A stretch of 38,252 nt of DNA from Bacteroides sp. (GTDB lineage Bacteria > Bacteroidota > Bacteroidia > Bacteroidales > Bacteroidaceae): NCBI GenBank assembly GCA_019416685.1, contig DXWV01000084.1, positions 1-38,252 of the forward strand, given 5' to 3'. Below the pieces are notes generated by a model. It did not search any database and was not told the origin of the DNA. It saw nothing but the letters and a program-made list of their open reading frames with translations. Positions 17,874-26,765 of the stretch are shown here, one piece after another; position 1 is the first letter of the stretch, and every line of letters starts with the position of its first letter. Position numbers and translations under genes: made by a program.

Positions 17874-19190
17874 ATGAAAAAGTATTACACATTATTGCTA
17901 TTTGCAATGTTGGGAATTTATGCAAGTGCCCAGACTCCCTGGGATGGTACAACTGCTACATGGACAATGGGAAACGGCACAAGTACTAACCCTTATCTGA
18001 TTGAAAATGGTCAGCAACTGGCCTACCTCTCTGAGCAGGTTCGTGATGGAGAAAGTTATAAAAACAAATTTTTCAAACTGACAAGCGATCTCGACATGGG
18101 AGCTGATGCGGGTCAAAAATTTAATCCGATAGGATTTTTTGACGAATACATAAATACCGAAAACCCGTCTGAGGGAATGATAGATGGCTCCAAATACTTT
18201 TTAGGAGTATTTGATGGAAACCACAAAAAAATAGATAATATCCATGTATATTATGTTGATGACAACTCAGTAGGCGGAACAGGATTATTTGCTTGTAGCA
18301 CAGCCGGAAGTATTATCAAGAACATAGGAATAGGAGACAACTCCACGATTGAAGGAGGAGATCTGACCGGTGGTATAGTAGGTTCAATGAAGGGGGGGAT
18401 CATTGAGAATTGTTACAATGAAGCGCTTATTATTGGAGGAAGTTTTAGTATTGGTGGCATCGTCGGTGCCGGAGAAAAAGGACAAATCCTAAAATGTTAT
18501 AATGCGGGTATGATAAAAGGAGCAACCAATGTAGGAGGCATTGCAGGCTCGATAGATTATGGTGCAACAATAGATAATTGCTACAATTCGGGAATGGTAA
18601 ATGCTACCGGTTTTTATGCAGGAGGTATGGTAGGTTCTCTCTTTGCAGGTAATGTTACCAATTGTTACAATATCGGTACAGTTCCCGATACGGAAGCTTT
18701 TTATACTCAAGCTATAGTTGGTTCAACAGATAAAGATGCATTTATTATAAAGAATTGTTATTATGAAAGAGATTTGAGTACGGTCAGCGATAATAATAAG
18801 GGGGTTATGGAAAAAACAGCCGCTGAGATGAAAACAACCACTTTTGTGACAGCTCTCAACAGTGAACAGACACCTGCTCTTTGGGTAATTGATCAAAAGA
18901 ATCTGAATAGCGGTTTTCCCCTTTTAAACTGGCAGGTTTCTATCGGTACCGGTTTCTATACAGCCCGGCAAGACATGAATTGCAAAGTATATACAATCGG
19001 CCAGAGCGTATTCGTTGAATTTGCAGAATCAACAACAGGACAACTTACCGTTACTGACTTGACGGGCAGAACTGTTGCTAATAAAACGATCGCAAGCGGA
19101 GCTTCAATCAACATAGGCTATAAGGGTATCTATATTGTAACTGTAAAAATAAACAACAGACAGTACGTTAACAAAATTGCTGTTAAATAA
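17874..19190 (+). CDS. Secreted GLUG-repeat protein with sorting-like C-terminus
   Basis: The ATG at 17874 gives a signal peptide (MKKYYTLLLF...ASAQ, ~20) and a 438-residue protein; an upstream in-frame start overlaps the previous gene and adds a non-signal sequence. Residues ~25-140 resemble a surface-protein N-terminal domain (LIENGQQLAYLSEQV, KLTSDLDMG). Residues ~145-285 hold several GLUG-type repeats of about 25 residues (GGIVGSMKGGIIENCYNEA, GGIVGAGEKGQILKCYNAG, GGIAGSIDYGATIDNCYNSG). The last ~75 residues form a beta-rich tail (TGQLTVTDLTGRTV...GIYIVTVKINNRQYVNKIAVK) like type IX sorting domains. GLUG repeats occur in adhesins and IgA-protease-like proteins; the role here is unknown. 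Confidence 0.8.
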   Translation: MKKYYTLLLFAMLGIYASAQTPWDGTTATWTMGNGTSTNPYLIENGQQLAYLSEQVRDGESYKNKFFKLTSDLDMGADAGQKFNPIGFFDEYINTENPSEGMIDGSKYFLGVFDGNHKKIDNIHVYYVDDNSVGGTGLFACSTAGSIIKNIGIGDNSTIEGGDLTGGIVGSMKGGIIENCYNEALIIGGSFSIGGIVGAGEKGQILKCYNAGMIKGATNVGGIAGSIDYGATIDNCYNSGMVNATGFYAGGMVGSLFAGNVTNCYNIGTVPDTEAFYTQAIVGSTDKDAFIIKNCYYERDLSTVSDNNKGVMEKTAAEMKTTTFVTALNSEQTPALWVIDQKNLNSGFPLLNWQVSIGTGFYTARQDMNCKVYTIGQSVFVEFAESTTGQLTVTDLTGRTVANKTIASGASINIGYKGIYIVTVKINNRQYVNKIAVK

Positions 19191-19207
19191 AAACTCTCTC
19201 TTTTCAA

Positions 19208-19237
19208 GAGGGTATCCCGTAAAAGCAGGATATCCTC
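19208..19237 (+). terminator. Hairpin between GLUG gene and subtilase gene
   Basis: GAGGGTATCC (19208-19217) pairs with GGATATCCTC (19228-19237) with one G-U pair and a 10-nt loop. No T-run follows, so it may limit read-through into the protease gene or stabilise the upstream transcript rather than terminate fully. Confidence 0.45.
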
Positions 19238-19277
19238 TTCCTCCATTCTCTATATCAGAATTTAAATTCATGACGTT

Positions 19278-21407
19278 ATGAAATCTTTAACCATCGGTAT
19301 TATCCTCACCCACATTCTTCCACTCTTATGTGCATCGCAAGTGGTATGTACAGATTATTCTCCCAAATTCTCAGCAAGTACAATTTCTAAGCTTCAAACC
19401 TATCATTGCAAAGCAAATACACGAGGAAATGCAGAGCCGGATTTTCTCTTCGCCTATGTTCATTTTAAACCGGAAACAGATAAAGAAAACTTATGCAACC
19501 GTTATGAGGTGTGCCTGAATGTAGGCCACAACGATATCTATACAGCTGTTATACCCATGTACAATCTTGAGGCTTTTGCCAAAGAAGATGCTATCCTGGA
19601 CATTGATGCAGGAAAAGAAGTCAGAACAATGATGGATTCCGTCAGAATATTCACTCACATCGATGAAGTTTATATAGGAAAAGGGTTGCCTCAATCCTAT
19701 CAGGGAAATAATACCATTATAGGTATCATAGACAGTGGATTCGACTTCACACACCCAAACTTCAGAGATGCCTCGGGTGAATGCCGGATCAAATGCGTAT
19801 GGGATCAAAGCCAGATTTTCGCAACTTCCAATTCTACTTACGGATACGGGCTTGTCTACCAGACTACAGAAAAAGTACTAGCTGCAAAACATGATATGTC
19901 CGGTGATACTCACGGAACACATGTAGCAGGAATTGCCACCGGAAGCTTTAATAACCTATACAGAGGTGTAGCACCCAAAGCAGAGATTGTGCTCGTATCA
20001 GTCAATAAAACAGAACAAGGAATATTAGATGGCATAGACTTCCTGCTTCACTATGCCGACAAAGCGAACAAACCATTATCAATAAACCTCAGTATGGGAA
20101 CTATACTGGGCTATAAAGATGGAACAGATAATTTTTCCATCCTGATTGACAATCTAATGAAAGACCAAAAAGGCAGATTACTCTCCATCGCAGCCGGAAA
20201 TGAAGGACATCGTAATTCAACCCTTGCCGGAACATTTAATGTGAACTCCAATATGGTAAAAAGTATTCTTATCCCTCCTTCTTATAATAGAGATAACTTA
20301 TTCCTTCAAGGTACTGCCGGACATACATATACAGCTACGGTCTGTTTGAAAGATACTATAAAAAATACCGTATATTTCTCCGAAAACTTTGTTTCGGGAG
20401 AAAAATGGAGCAAAAGCTTTCATGGATTCGGCTCTTCCGAACAGAATGATGCACAACTGAATATTTCGTGTTCCAATAATCCGACTAATAATAATCCGGC
20501 CCTTTACATCAACTTATCATACACCAAACCAGAAAGTGAAGTATGGGAAATATCATTTTCATCAGATGGAGGTAAATATATGATTAACAGTGATTATGGT
20601 AGTTTCACATCTGCCAGCAAAAACAATTACGCCGATGGTTGTACAGACTATACGATAGCATGTACGGCAACAGGGCACGAAGCTATTTCTGTAGGAGCTT
20701 ATGTTTCTAAAAAGACTTATAAGGATATGCTAGGCATACTTCACCAATCAGATTGGGAAAGAGAAGCACTCTATCCTCTCTCCGGAAAAGGTCCCACTTA
20801 CGACGGACGCATCAAGCCAGATATCGTAGCTCCCGGAGCAACCGTGATATCTTCCTTCAACTCATATGCTGCATCTTATAGCGTAGGTCCGTCCGATAAA
20901 GTTCTTGAAATAACAGACACCTCCTCTAATAGAGAATATTCATGGGGGATGGCTAGCGGAACCTCTATGGCCACACCTGTGATTACAGGTACACTCGCTT
21001 TATGGCTGGAAGCATATCCGGAACTAACATTAAAAGAGGCAAAAAAAATTATCGAACGGACTTCCTGTCATGATTCATACACAGGTAATATTCCCAATGA
21101 AAAGTATGGTATGGGAAAAATCGATGCTATTGCCGGACTTTATGATATATTACAAATGACATCCTTTCAACAAGAAATATATTCAGAGTTCAATTATTTT
21201 TACGACAAAAACAGAGGAGACGTACAAATCTCCTCTCCTGATCCTGTAGAGAAAGTATATATACATTCTATATCCGGAAATATTTTAACAATAATAAACC
21301 AACCTATTAACAATAAATTTCATATTGAATTAAATTCAAAGGGTATCTATTTAATGAGAATACAAAGCTCAAAACACTCAAAAACAGTCAAGCTGGTACT
21401 CCATTAA
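19278..21407 (+). CDS. Secreted S8 subtilisin-like serine protease
   Basis: The 709-residue protein has a signal peptide (~1-20) and an N-terminal propeptide-like region to ~135. The S8 catalytic triad is complete: Asp152 (GIIDSGFDFTHP), His212 (DTHGTHVAG) and Ser563 (SGTSMATP), with the oxyanion Asn308 (AAGNEG). The ~250 residues between Asn308 and Ser563 are long for the family and hold an inserted beta-rich domain. The last ~75 residues form a tail ending GIYLMRIQSSKHSKTVKLVLH that resembles a type IX sorting domain. It is the last gene of the sigma/SusCD block, 87 bp behind the GLUG gene with a hairpin between. It probably acts at or outside the cell surface and could feed peptides to SusCD. 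Confidence 0.93.
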   Translation: MKSLTIGIILTHILPLLCASQVVCTDYSPKFSASTISKLQTYHCKANTRGNAEPDFLFAYVHFKPETDKENLCNRYEVCLNVGHNDIYTAVIPMYNLEAFAKEDAILDIDAGKEVRTMMDSVRIFTHIDEVYIGKGLPQSYQGNNTIIGIIDSGFDFTHPNFRDASGECRIKCVWDQSQIFATSNSTYGYGLVYQTTEKVLAAKHDMSGDTHGTHVAGIATGSFNNLYRGVAPKAEIVLVSVNKTEQGILDGIDFLLHYADKANKPLSINLSMGTILGYKDGTDNFSILIDNLMKDQKGRLLSIAAGNEGHRNSTLAGTFNVNSNMVKSILIPPSYNRDNLFLQGTAGHTYTATVCLKDTIKNTVYFSENFVSGEKWSKSFHGFGSSEQNDAQLNISCSNNPTNNNPALYINLSYTKPESEVWEISFSSDGGKYMINSDYGSFTSASKNNYADGCTDYTIACTATGHEAISVGAYVSKKTYKDMLGILHQSDWEREALYPLSGKGPTYDGRIKPDIVAPGATVISSFNSYAASYSVGPSDKVLEITDTSSNREYSWGMASGTSMATPVITGTLALWLEAYPELTLKEAKKIIERTSCHDSYTGNIPNEKYGMGKIDAIAGLYDILQMTSFQQEIYSEFNYFYDKNRGDVQISSPDPVEKVYIHSISGNILTIINQPINNKFHIELNSKGIYLMRIQSSKHSKTVKLVLH

Positions 21408-21554
21408 AACAGCGCGGTAAAAGAAATAAATAGAAAATCAACACATTAGAATAACAAAACACTTCCTCTTCGGCTTAACCTATATTCCAAATGATCGGCT
21501 TCAATATACTGAATTTCACATCAAGTTTTATTACTATTTTCTACCGAAGTATTG

Positions 21555-21591
21555 TAATATAAAAAATGATGTTATGAGTAAAGAATTCTAA
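21555..21591 (+). pseudogene. Remnant of a second pilus-anchor gene start
   Basis: GTAATATAAAAAATGATGTT followed by ATGAGTAAAG closely matches the segment just before and over the start of the anchor gene at 4093 (AGTAATATAAAAAAAGTGAC, then GTTATGAGTAAAGG). After the third codon the match ends and a stop follows (M-S-K-E-F-stop, 21574-21591). It lies directly against the intact DUF2490 copy, so it appears to be what remains of another pilus operon. The match is short (~35 bp), so chance or a shared leader motif is possible. Confidence 0.5.
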
Positions 21592-21609
21592 AACCAGTAG
21601 TAAACTGTC

Positions 21610-22263
21610 TCAGAATACAAAGCTACACTCAACTCCTACGATATGTTTACTTTTATCGGGTTCGTACTGATAGCAATAAAACACGTCCAGCGCCCACTTA
21701 TCAGAGACTTCAATTTCCACACCAGGTCTGTATCGCATCCGTGCCACATCGAAAAAAGCCGCACCCCCAATCGCCTGATACAATTCGGCAGAAAAATAAG
21801 GTGAAAGAATTCCTCTTTTCGGTTCATACCCCACTTTCAGCCGAGAGCGTAACCGATTCTCAGTATTTCCTTCCGAGAAGGTCTGTTGAAATCGTTCACG
21901 GAGTGAAAACTTCATCTGTTGCCATTTCACACTTCCTGTTATTCCCAGATTATAGCGATGCCTGAATTTCCACCCTTCCGTTCCCCTATTACGATGGTGC
22001 AGTTCATAACCACCTTCTGCTTTCAGAAATGAAAACAACTGATAGGCCCCGGATACGGACATCCCCCAACGGTCCATTGTCTTCATTGAATCTTTCGTAC
22101 GTAATTCCACTTTTCCCGTCATTGTAAAGTCAGAAGTAAGTTTATGGCTGACCTTCATTGTAGTCCATGTTGTAAAGTCATCAGACTGTGCATGCAAAGC
22201 CGGAGCTATGTAACACAACAACAATAAAAACAAACTATATTTTTTCAATATTCCTCCGTACAT
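21610..22263 (-). CDS. DUF2490-like outer-membrane protein
   Basis: I start at the ATG at 22263 because it gives a clean signal peptide (MYGGILKKYSLFLLLLCYIA...HAQ) right behind a good -7 box; reading further upstream adds unlikely sequence and overlaps the promoter. The 217-residue protein is a run of amphipathic beta-strands (KVELRTKDSM, YELHHRN, HRYNLGITG, FSLRERFQQTF, RLRSRLKVGYE) ending in Phe, typical of small outer-membrane barrels of the DUF2490 type. Function is unknown. A truncated twin lies at 9327-9608. Confidence 0.75.
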   Translation of the reverse strand: MYGGILKKYSLFLLLLCYIAPALHAQSDDFTTWTTMKVSHKLTSDFTMTGKVELRTKDSMKTMDRWGMSVSGAYQLFSFLKAEGGYELHHRNRGTEGWKFRHRYNLGITGSVKWQQMKFSLRERFQQTFSEGNTENRLRSRLKVGYEPKRGILSPYFSAELYQAIGGAAFFDVARMRYRPGVEIEVSDKWALDVFYCYQYEPDKSKHIVGVECSFVF

Positions 22264-22281
22264 TATTAAAGATTTGAAGCA

Positions 22282-22289
22282 CAAAGATA
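22282..22289 (-). promoter_or_regulatory. -7 box of the intact DUF2490 gene
   Basis: TATCTTTG (minus strand) matches TAnnTTTG, with TTG 18 bp further upstream (22310-22308). It lies about 20 bp ahead of the chosen start codon. Confidence 0.55.
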
Positions 22290-22423
22290 AGGAGCAAAAT
22301 CTGAAAACAACTTGAAATATTACAGAATTGTTACAATTATTGCCATATCCCTGTCTGCACAACAAGGTATAGACACTCCTCTATCCATATTCACAAAGAA
22401 GAATTGCCAAACAATGTACCAGA

Positions 22424-22777
22424 TTATCCCAAAGTAATCATATGATATCCCATTGCTTCGAAACGGGCAGCTTCAAGCAATCCTCCCTCAAGAGCAATGT
22501 TAAATTCAGGTAATATCAAGTCTTCACTTATACCGTAGCGGGAGAGAGTGTTAGTACACAGGTAAAATGTTACATTCTCATTAGCCAACCGTGATAGTGT
22601 AGTCTTTAATATATCCAGGCGTGTACTTTTCAGACACGAAAGCAAAGCAGTACCTGCAGTTACCACAGCTATTTTTCCTACTGCGCCAGAGACCTTATTC
22701 AGATTGGTAATATACCCAAACAATTGTTCCCAATGCCCCTCCTCCCGAATCAGAAACACAAAATTAAGTTTTTCCAT
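22424..22777 (-). CDS. DsrE/DsrF-like small protein
   Basis: The ATG at 22777 gives a 117-residue cytoplasmic protein starting MEKLNFVFLIREEGHW; an upstream in-frame start adds 12 residues with no sign of conservation. The alternating hydrophobic beta-strands (NFVFLI, KIAVVTAGTALL, VTFYLCTNTL) with an internal Cys in CTNTLSRYGI, and the closing pattern of a small Rossmann-like fold, resemble DsrE/DsrF-type proteins, some of which move sulfur. The Cys is at about the position used for sulfur transfer in that family, but I cannot confirm the role. It stands alone, transcribed leftward. Confidence 0.6.
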   Translation of the reverse strand: MEKLNFVFLIREEGHWEQLFGYITNLNKVSGAVGKIAVVTAGTALLSCLKSTRLDILKTTLSRLANENVTFYLCTNTLSRYGISEDLILPEFNIALEGGLLEAARFEAMGYHMITLG

Positions 22778-23015
22778 AATGAACTGTTTTTTTATAACAC
22801 TATTATTGAACATACAACAAAGTGAATAAGAAAAGAGTTCTAAATCATACTACCAATCTTTCAATGGATTAATCATAGGTAACTTACAAATAAAAAATCC
22901 CAGACAGAAGAAATACAGACCTCCATCCGGGATAAAATACATCAAAATTAATAAAGCAGAATTATTCGTTATCTGCAGGCTCAGTTATCTCAGCATCATT
23001 TATTATATATATATA

Positions 23016-23915
23016 TTAATCGTGTAATCCTTTTTGTTGCAGATATTTAAGAAGTAATACAGGACGATCTGTCTGAATCAATCCGGCACCCTGACCTACG
23101 ATCCATCCCCAACTTTCATCCGGTTCGCACTGCTCTACTGCCCGATCATCATCATGTCCGCCACAGAGTTCAGGCCATAGTGAGTTAATAAATATTAGGG
23201 CACCACTCTGACGAACCTTTTCAATCAGACGGCATACCTCTTTACTATCATTACTAAAAACCAGTTCGTAAGCCACTGGTTTCAGATTCGTCATATATCC
23301 ATCTATTATCTCTTCTGCATTTTTTTTATTAAGATTTATGACCGGCATAAAAATCATTTCATCCAGCACTTCACCATTTTCTGCTTTCACCCTCTCATAA
23401 GGAAGCCCTGCTTTCATCACACATTGCTTTATCGTACCCGTCTTCTCAAGAATGGTACATACATCTTTGAAATAGTCGTAACCTTTGTCAATATTGACCA
23501 TTATTCTATCTTTACATAACTCCATCACTTCCTCTAAAGTAGGAATTGTATGAGCTGTTTTATGACCGGTACCACTACGTAAACGAAAATTGCGCAACTC
23601 TGCCAATGTATAATCTTCCGGCTTACCTTTTCCGGTTGTTGTTCGATCAATCGTTTGATCGTGCATCAACACTAAATATCCGTCTTTGGTCTTTTTCAAA
23701 TCAATTTCTACCATATCCACCCCCATATCAATACAATTCCGGATGGCTTGCAAAGAATTTTCCGGAGCATTACGCCAGTCGGCACGATGAGAAACAACCA
23801 ATACAGACTTATCCGTTGGTTCAGTGAACCTTTTATAAATTCTATCTATCGGCTGTTGTGCAAACATACCAATCCCCAATAGACATACAAATAATAAAAA
23901 TGATGCTCTTTTCAT
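23016..23915 (-). CDS. Secreted glycerophosphodiester phosphodiesterase
   Basis: It hydrolyses glycerophosphodiesters to glycerol-3-phosphate and an alcohol, probably in the periplasm, since residues 1-20 (MKRASFLLFVCLLGIGMFAQ) form a signal peptide. The GDPD signature is clear: SHRADWRNAPENSLQAI (catalytic His-Arg), then DMVEIDLKKTKDGYLVLMHDQTIDRTT with the metal-binding Glu and Asp and the second catalytic His. Length (~299 residues) is normal for the family. The ATG at 23915 is preferred over one 9 bp upstream because it opens with the usual Lys-Arg of a signal peptide. A complete promoter precedes it at 24002-24031. Confidence 0.92.
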   Translation of the reverse strand: MKRASFLLFVCLLGIGMFAQQPIDRIYKRFTEPTDKSVLVVSHRADWRNAPENSLQAIRNCIDMGVDMVEIDLKKTKDGYLVLMHDQTIDRTTTGKGKPEDYTLAELRNFRLRSGTGHKTAHTIPTLEEVMELCKDRIMVNIDKGYDYFKDVCTILEKTGTIKQCVMKAGLPYERVKAENGEVLDEMIFMPVINLNKKNAEEIIDGYMTNLKPVAYELVFSNDSKEVCRLIEKVRQSGALIFINSLWPELCGGHDDDRAVEQCEPDESWGWIVGQGAGLIQTDRPVLLLKYLQQKGLHD

Positions 23916-24001
23916 AATATTCATTTTTTAATGATTTCTTTTATTCAACTATTCGAATTTCAGAATTTACTCAGGCAAAACCTGAATTCCTGTTTTAATT
24001 A

Positions 24002-24031
24002 CAAAAGTACAAGATATTCAATTAGGAACAA
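24002..24031 (-). promoter_or_regulatory. Promoter of the glycerophosphodiesterase gene
   Basis: On the minus strand TTG (24031-24029) precedes TACTTTTG (24009-24002) by 19 bp, a full match to the Bacteroides consensus. The leader would be about 80 nt. Confidence 0.7.
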
Positions 24032-24216
24032 GTCACAATATTATTAATATTTTTTCAATAAACGGACCGAATGAATGTTTTTTATTAATTCCCCACTTCA
24101 AACTCCTATAGGATCAGATATAAAAACTTCATCTATTGTCATTTGTTACATATATACATAAACAAAATCAATTTGCAGTTTTGCAAATAATATGTTTTAA
24201 TGAAGAAAGAAACAGT

Positions 24217-24496
24217 ATGAAAAAGGTAATAGATAAAGCTTCCTCAAGAGCCCCCCTACTTCTATCAAACAAGATGCATGGTTTCAATGGGGAGTTTTGA
24301 TACCAGACAGACAATTGACTATAAAATACACCAAGAAGGAAACGGTGTGTATATGTTTGTGATTGAAGGTAAAGTGAAAGCCGCTGATGAGAATCTATCC
24401 AAACGTGATGGTATAGGAATTTGGGATACAAAAGGATTGCAGATGAATATAACCAAAGGTACAACACTTCTGCTTATGGAAGTACCAATGAGATAA
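24217..24496 (+). pseudogene. Pirin-family gene remnant, internally deleted
   Basis: The frame from ATG 24217 begins MKKVIDKASSR, the usual start of Bacteroides pirin-like proteins. The central ~150-190 residues, including the metal-binding cupin, are missing. The C-terminal part is present in another frame (24278-24493: FDTRQTIDYKIHQEGNGVY, then FVIEGKVKA, KRDGIGIWDT, LLLMEVPM), which is the conserved pirin tail. Near the junction, CAAGATGCATGGTTTCAATG would read QDAWFSMG if one T were restored, so a large deletion and a one-base loss both occurred. A short palindrome (ATTTGCA/TGCAAAT, 24171-24188) lies upstream. No product with pirin function is expected. Confidence 0.8.
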
Positions 24497-24652
24497 ATAA
24501 TTGGTAAATGTATTAATATGACAATACGTCAATTAGTTACGCTATAAATAAGCAATCTAATTGGTACATTAAGATTTGTTTAAATTCACGCCTAATTTAA
24601 CAACTTGATGAAGTATAACTATCATTTGGATAAAGTGTAACCATCAATTTAT

Positions 24653-24694
24653 AGAAAAAAATAGTCCCTGTTTTTCAATTGAAAAACAGGGACT
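24653..24694 (-). terminator. Strong terminator of dsbD operon
   Basis: AGTCCCTGTTTTTCAA and its exact complement form a perfect 32-bp palindrome at 24663-24694, followed on the minus strand by a run of seven or more T residues (24662-24655). It lies 13 bp behind the dsbD stop codon. Confidence 0.88.
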
Positions 24695-24706
24695 AACGCT
24701 ATCTTA

Positions 24707-26710
24707 TTATTTTTCCTTCCGATAGTTTTCAAGTCCTGTTCTCAGGAATTCGATATATTTAGGAATATCTTCATTATAAGCATAAGACTTATTCAAAGGC
24801 TTTCCTTCATTATCTATCAACACATAGAAGGGTTGAGCATTGGCACCAAACTTCACACGTTGCAGATAACTCCATTTATCCCCTACAGTACGCAAAGTAC
24901 GTTCAGTTCCGTTCTCCATAATCTTCACCGGTTCAGAAAGCGGAGTCTTGTTGTCTACATACAGAGTGATTAATACATAATCGTTATTTATGATTTTACT
25001 TACTGTCGGATCAGTCCACACAGCAAGCTCCATTTTACGGCAGTTAACACAACCATAACCGGTAAAGTCAAGCATTACAGGTTTATTATGCAATCTAGCA
25101 TACTCCATACCTAAATCATAATCATCAAATTTAGCATGTACCTCATTTGTATACAGATTAAAATCCTGCGTCTTCATAGGCGGTGCAAATGCGCTAACAG
25201 CTTTCAATGGTGCACCCCACAAACCAGGTACCATATAGATTGCAAATGCAAGCGATACAAGCGCCATAAAGAAACGCGATACACTTATCTTTGTATCATC
25301 ATCATCGTGAGGAAATTTGATTTTACCCAATAAATAGAAACCAAGCAACGCAAATATCACAATCCACAAAGCCAAGAATGTCTCGCGGTCAAGAATTCTC
25401 CATCCGTAAGCAAGATCGGCAACAGATAAAAACTTCAAAGCAAAAGCCAATTCAAGGAAACCAAGTGTTACTTTTATCACATTCATCCAGCCACCGGACT
25501 TCGGCATAGACTTCAACCAGGATGGGAAAAGAGCAAACAGTGTAAACGGAAGTGCCAAAGCAATGGCAAAACCAAGCATACCGATAGCAGGAGCTATCAC
25601 ACTACCTGTAGTAGATACCTGCACTAATAAGAATCCAATAATAGGGCCTGTACAAGAAAAAGATACCAGTGACAGAGTGAAGGCCATCAAAAAGATACTA
25701 ATCAGTCCACCCGTGGTCTCTGCTTTACTATCCACCGCGTTACTCCACTTAGAAGGAAGTGTGATTTCAAATGCACCAAAGAAAGAAGCTGCAAATACAA
25801 TCAACATCAGACAGAAAAGAATATTAAAGACAGCATTGGTAGACAAGGCGTTTAACGCACTCGCACCAAAGATAGCCGTAATAGCAAGTCCTAATGTTAC
25901 GTAAATCACAACGATAGAGGCACCATATGTCCAGGCATCACGAATACCTTTCTTTTTATCTTTGCTACGTTTCAAGAAGAAACTTACAGTCATCGGGATA
26001 ATAGGCCAAACGCAAGGTGTAAACAGCGCAAGTAATCCTCCCAGGAATCCGGTAATGAAAATATAAATCCATGACATATCTTCCTTAGAATGTTCTTCAC
26101 CATAAGCGTGTAAGTCATCGATAACAGGCTTCCAAAGAATGTCAGCAGAAACAGCCGGTTTTATTACTGCAACAGAATCGGCAACTGCAACTGTTATTTC
26201 AGATTGATCCTCTGTGATCTCCCGAGATTCAGCTGTATCACCCGCTGTAGCCTTCAGAGATGTTTTCCCTGACAAGTTAAACGGAACCTGAGTAGGTGGT
26301 AGACAACTTTCATCATCACAAGCTCCATACTCCAGATATCCTTCAATAATATATGTACCAGCAGTAAACTTTAACCTCTGAACAAATTGTGCAGTTTTCT
26401 CAAAATACCGCACTTTCATTTCAAAAAGCTTATCAAACGTTGATATTTCGTTTCCTACCGGTTTCAATTTCCCAACAACTTCCACACCAGTCTTCTTATC
26501 GACATTAAATGTGGCCGAAATAGGTCCTCCATCACCCAAATCGGTAGAATATACATGCCATCCCGGATCAATGACTGCAGTAAATATTATTTCTCCCTCA
26601 GTATCAGACAGTGCTTTTAACTCTGTCTTAAACTTTACAGGTTCTTGAATCTGCGCATGAGCCGCTAAAAAGACGAACATCAACAACAAAAAGGAACATA
26701 ATTTTCTCAT
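24707..26710 (-). CDS. dsbD: Thiol:disulfide interchange protein DsbD
   Basis: DsbD carries electrons from cytoplasmic thioredoxin across the inner membrane to periplasmic thiols. The 667-residue protein shows all three parts: signal peptide (ends HAQ, ~20) and N-terminal domain with Cys131 and Cys136 (CDDESC); a membrane part of about eight spans (~210-510) with conserved cysteines in FTPCVWPIIPM and SFSCTGPIIGFL; and a C-terminal thioredoxin domain with the CVNC active site at about 556-559. Length is near the E. coli form. It starts 55 bp behind the Dabb gene stop, same strand, and may share its transcript. A strong terminator follows. Confidence 0.93.
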   Translation of the reverse strand: MRKLCSFLLLMFVFLAAHAQIQEPVKFKTELKALSDTEGEIIFTAVIDPGWHVYSTDLGDGGPISATFNVDKKTGVEVVGKLKPVGNEISTFDKLFEMKVRYFEKTAQFVQRLKFTAGTYIIEGYLEYGACDDESCLPPTQVPFNLSGKTSLKATAGDTAESREITEDQSEITVAVADSVAVIKPAVSADILWKPVIDDLHAYGEEHSKEDMSWIYIFITGFLGGLLALFTPCVWPIIPMTVSFFLKRSKDKKKGIRDAWTYGASIVVIYVTLGLAITAIFGASALNALSTNAVFNILFCLMLIVFAASFFGAFEITLPSKWSNAVDSKAETTGGLISIFLMAFTLSLVSFSCTGPIIGFLLVQVSTTGSVIAPAIGMLGFAIALALPFTLFALFPSWLKSMPKSGGWMNVIKVTLGFLELAFALKFLSVADLAYGWRILDRETFLALWIVIFALLGFYLLGKIKFPHDDDDTKISVSRFFMALVSLAFAIYMVPGLWGAPLKAVSAFAPPMKTQDFNLYTNEVHAKFDDYDLGMEYARLHNKPVMLDFTGYGCVNCRKMELAVWTDPTVSKIINNDYVLITLYVDNKTPLSEPVKIMENGTERTLRTVGDKWSYLQRVKFGANAQPFYVLIDNEGKPLNKSYAYNEDIPKYIEFLRTGLENYRKEK

Positions 26711-26765
26711 TCTCTATTCAATATTTTAAATTATAACAGTTATGTAAATGTTCTGGTTCATTTAC

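Larger units (their letters stand above)
21605..22403. repeat. Direct repeat copy B (intact DUF2490 region)
   Basis: This is the full-length counterpart of 9325-9748 in the same orientation. It carries the 372 bp (21809-22180) that copy A lacks. Outside that gap the copies differ at only about ten positions in the core, so the duplication is recent. Confidence 0.9.

Noticed and set aside
9325..22403. Composite transposon or integrative element
   Set aside because: The bracketing repeats are ordinary gene copies; there is no transposase, integrase, attachment site or target-site duplication that I can see.
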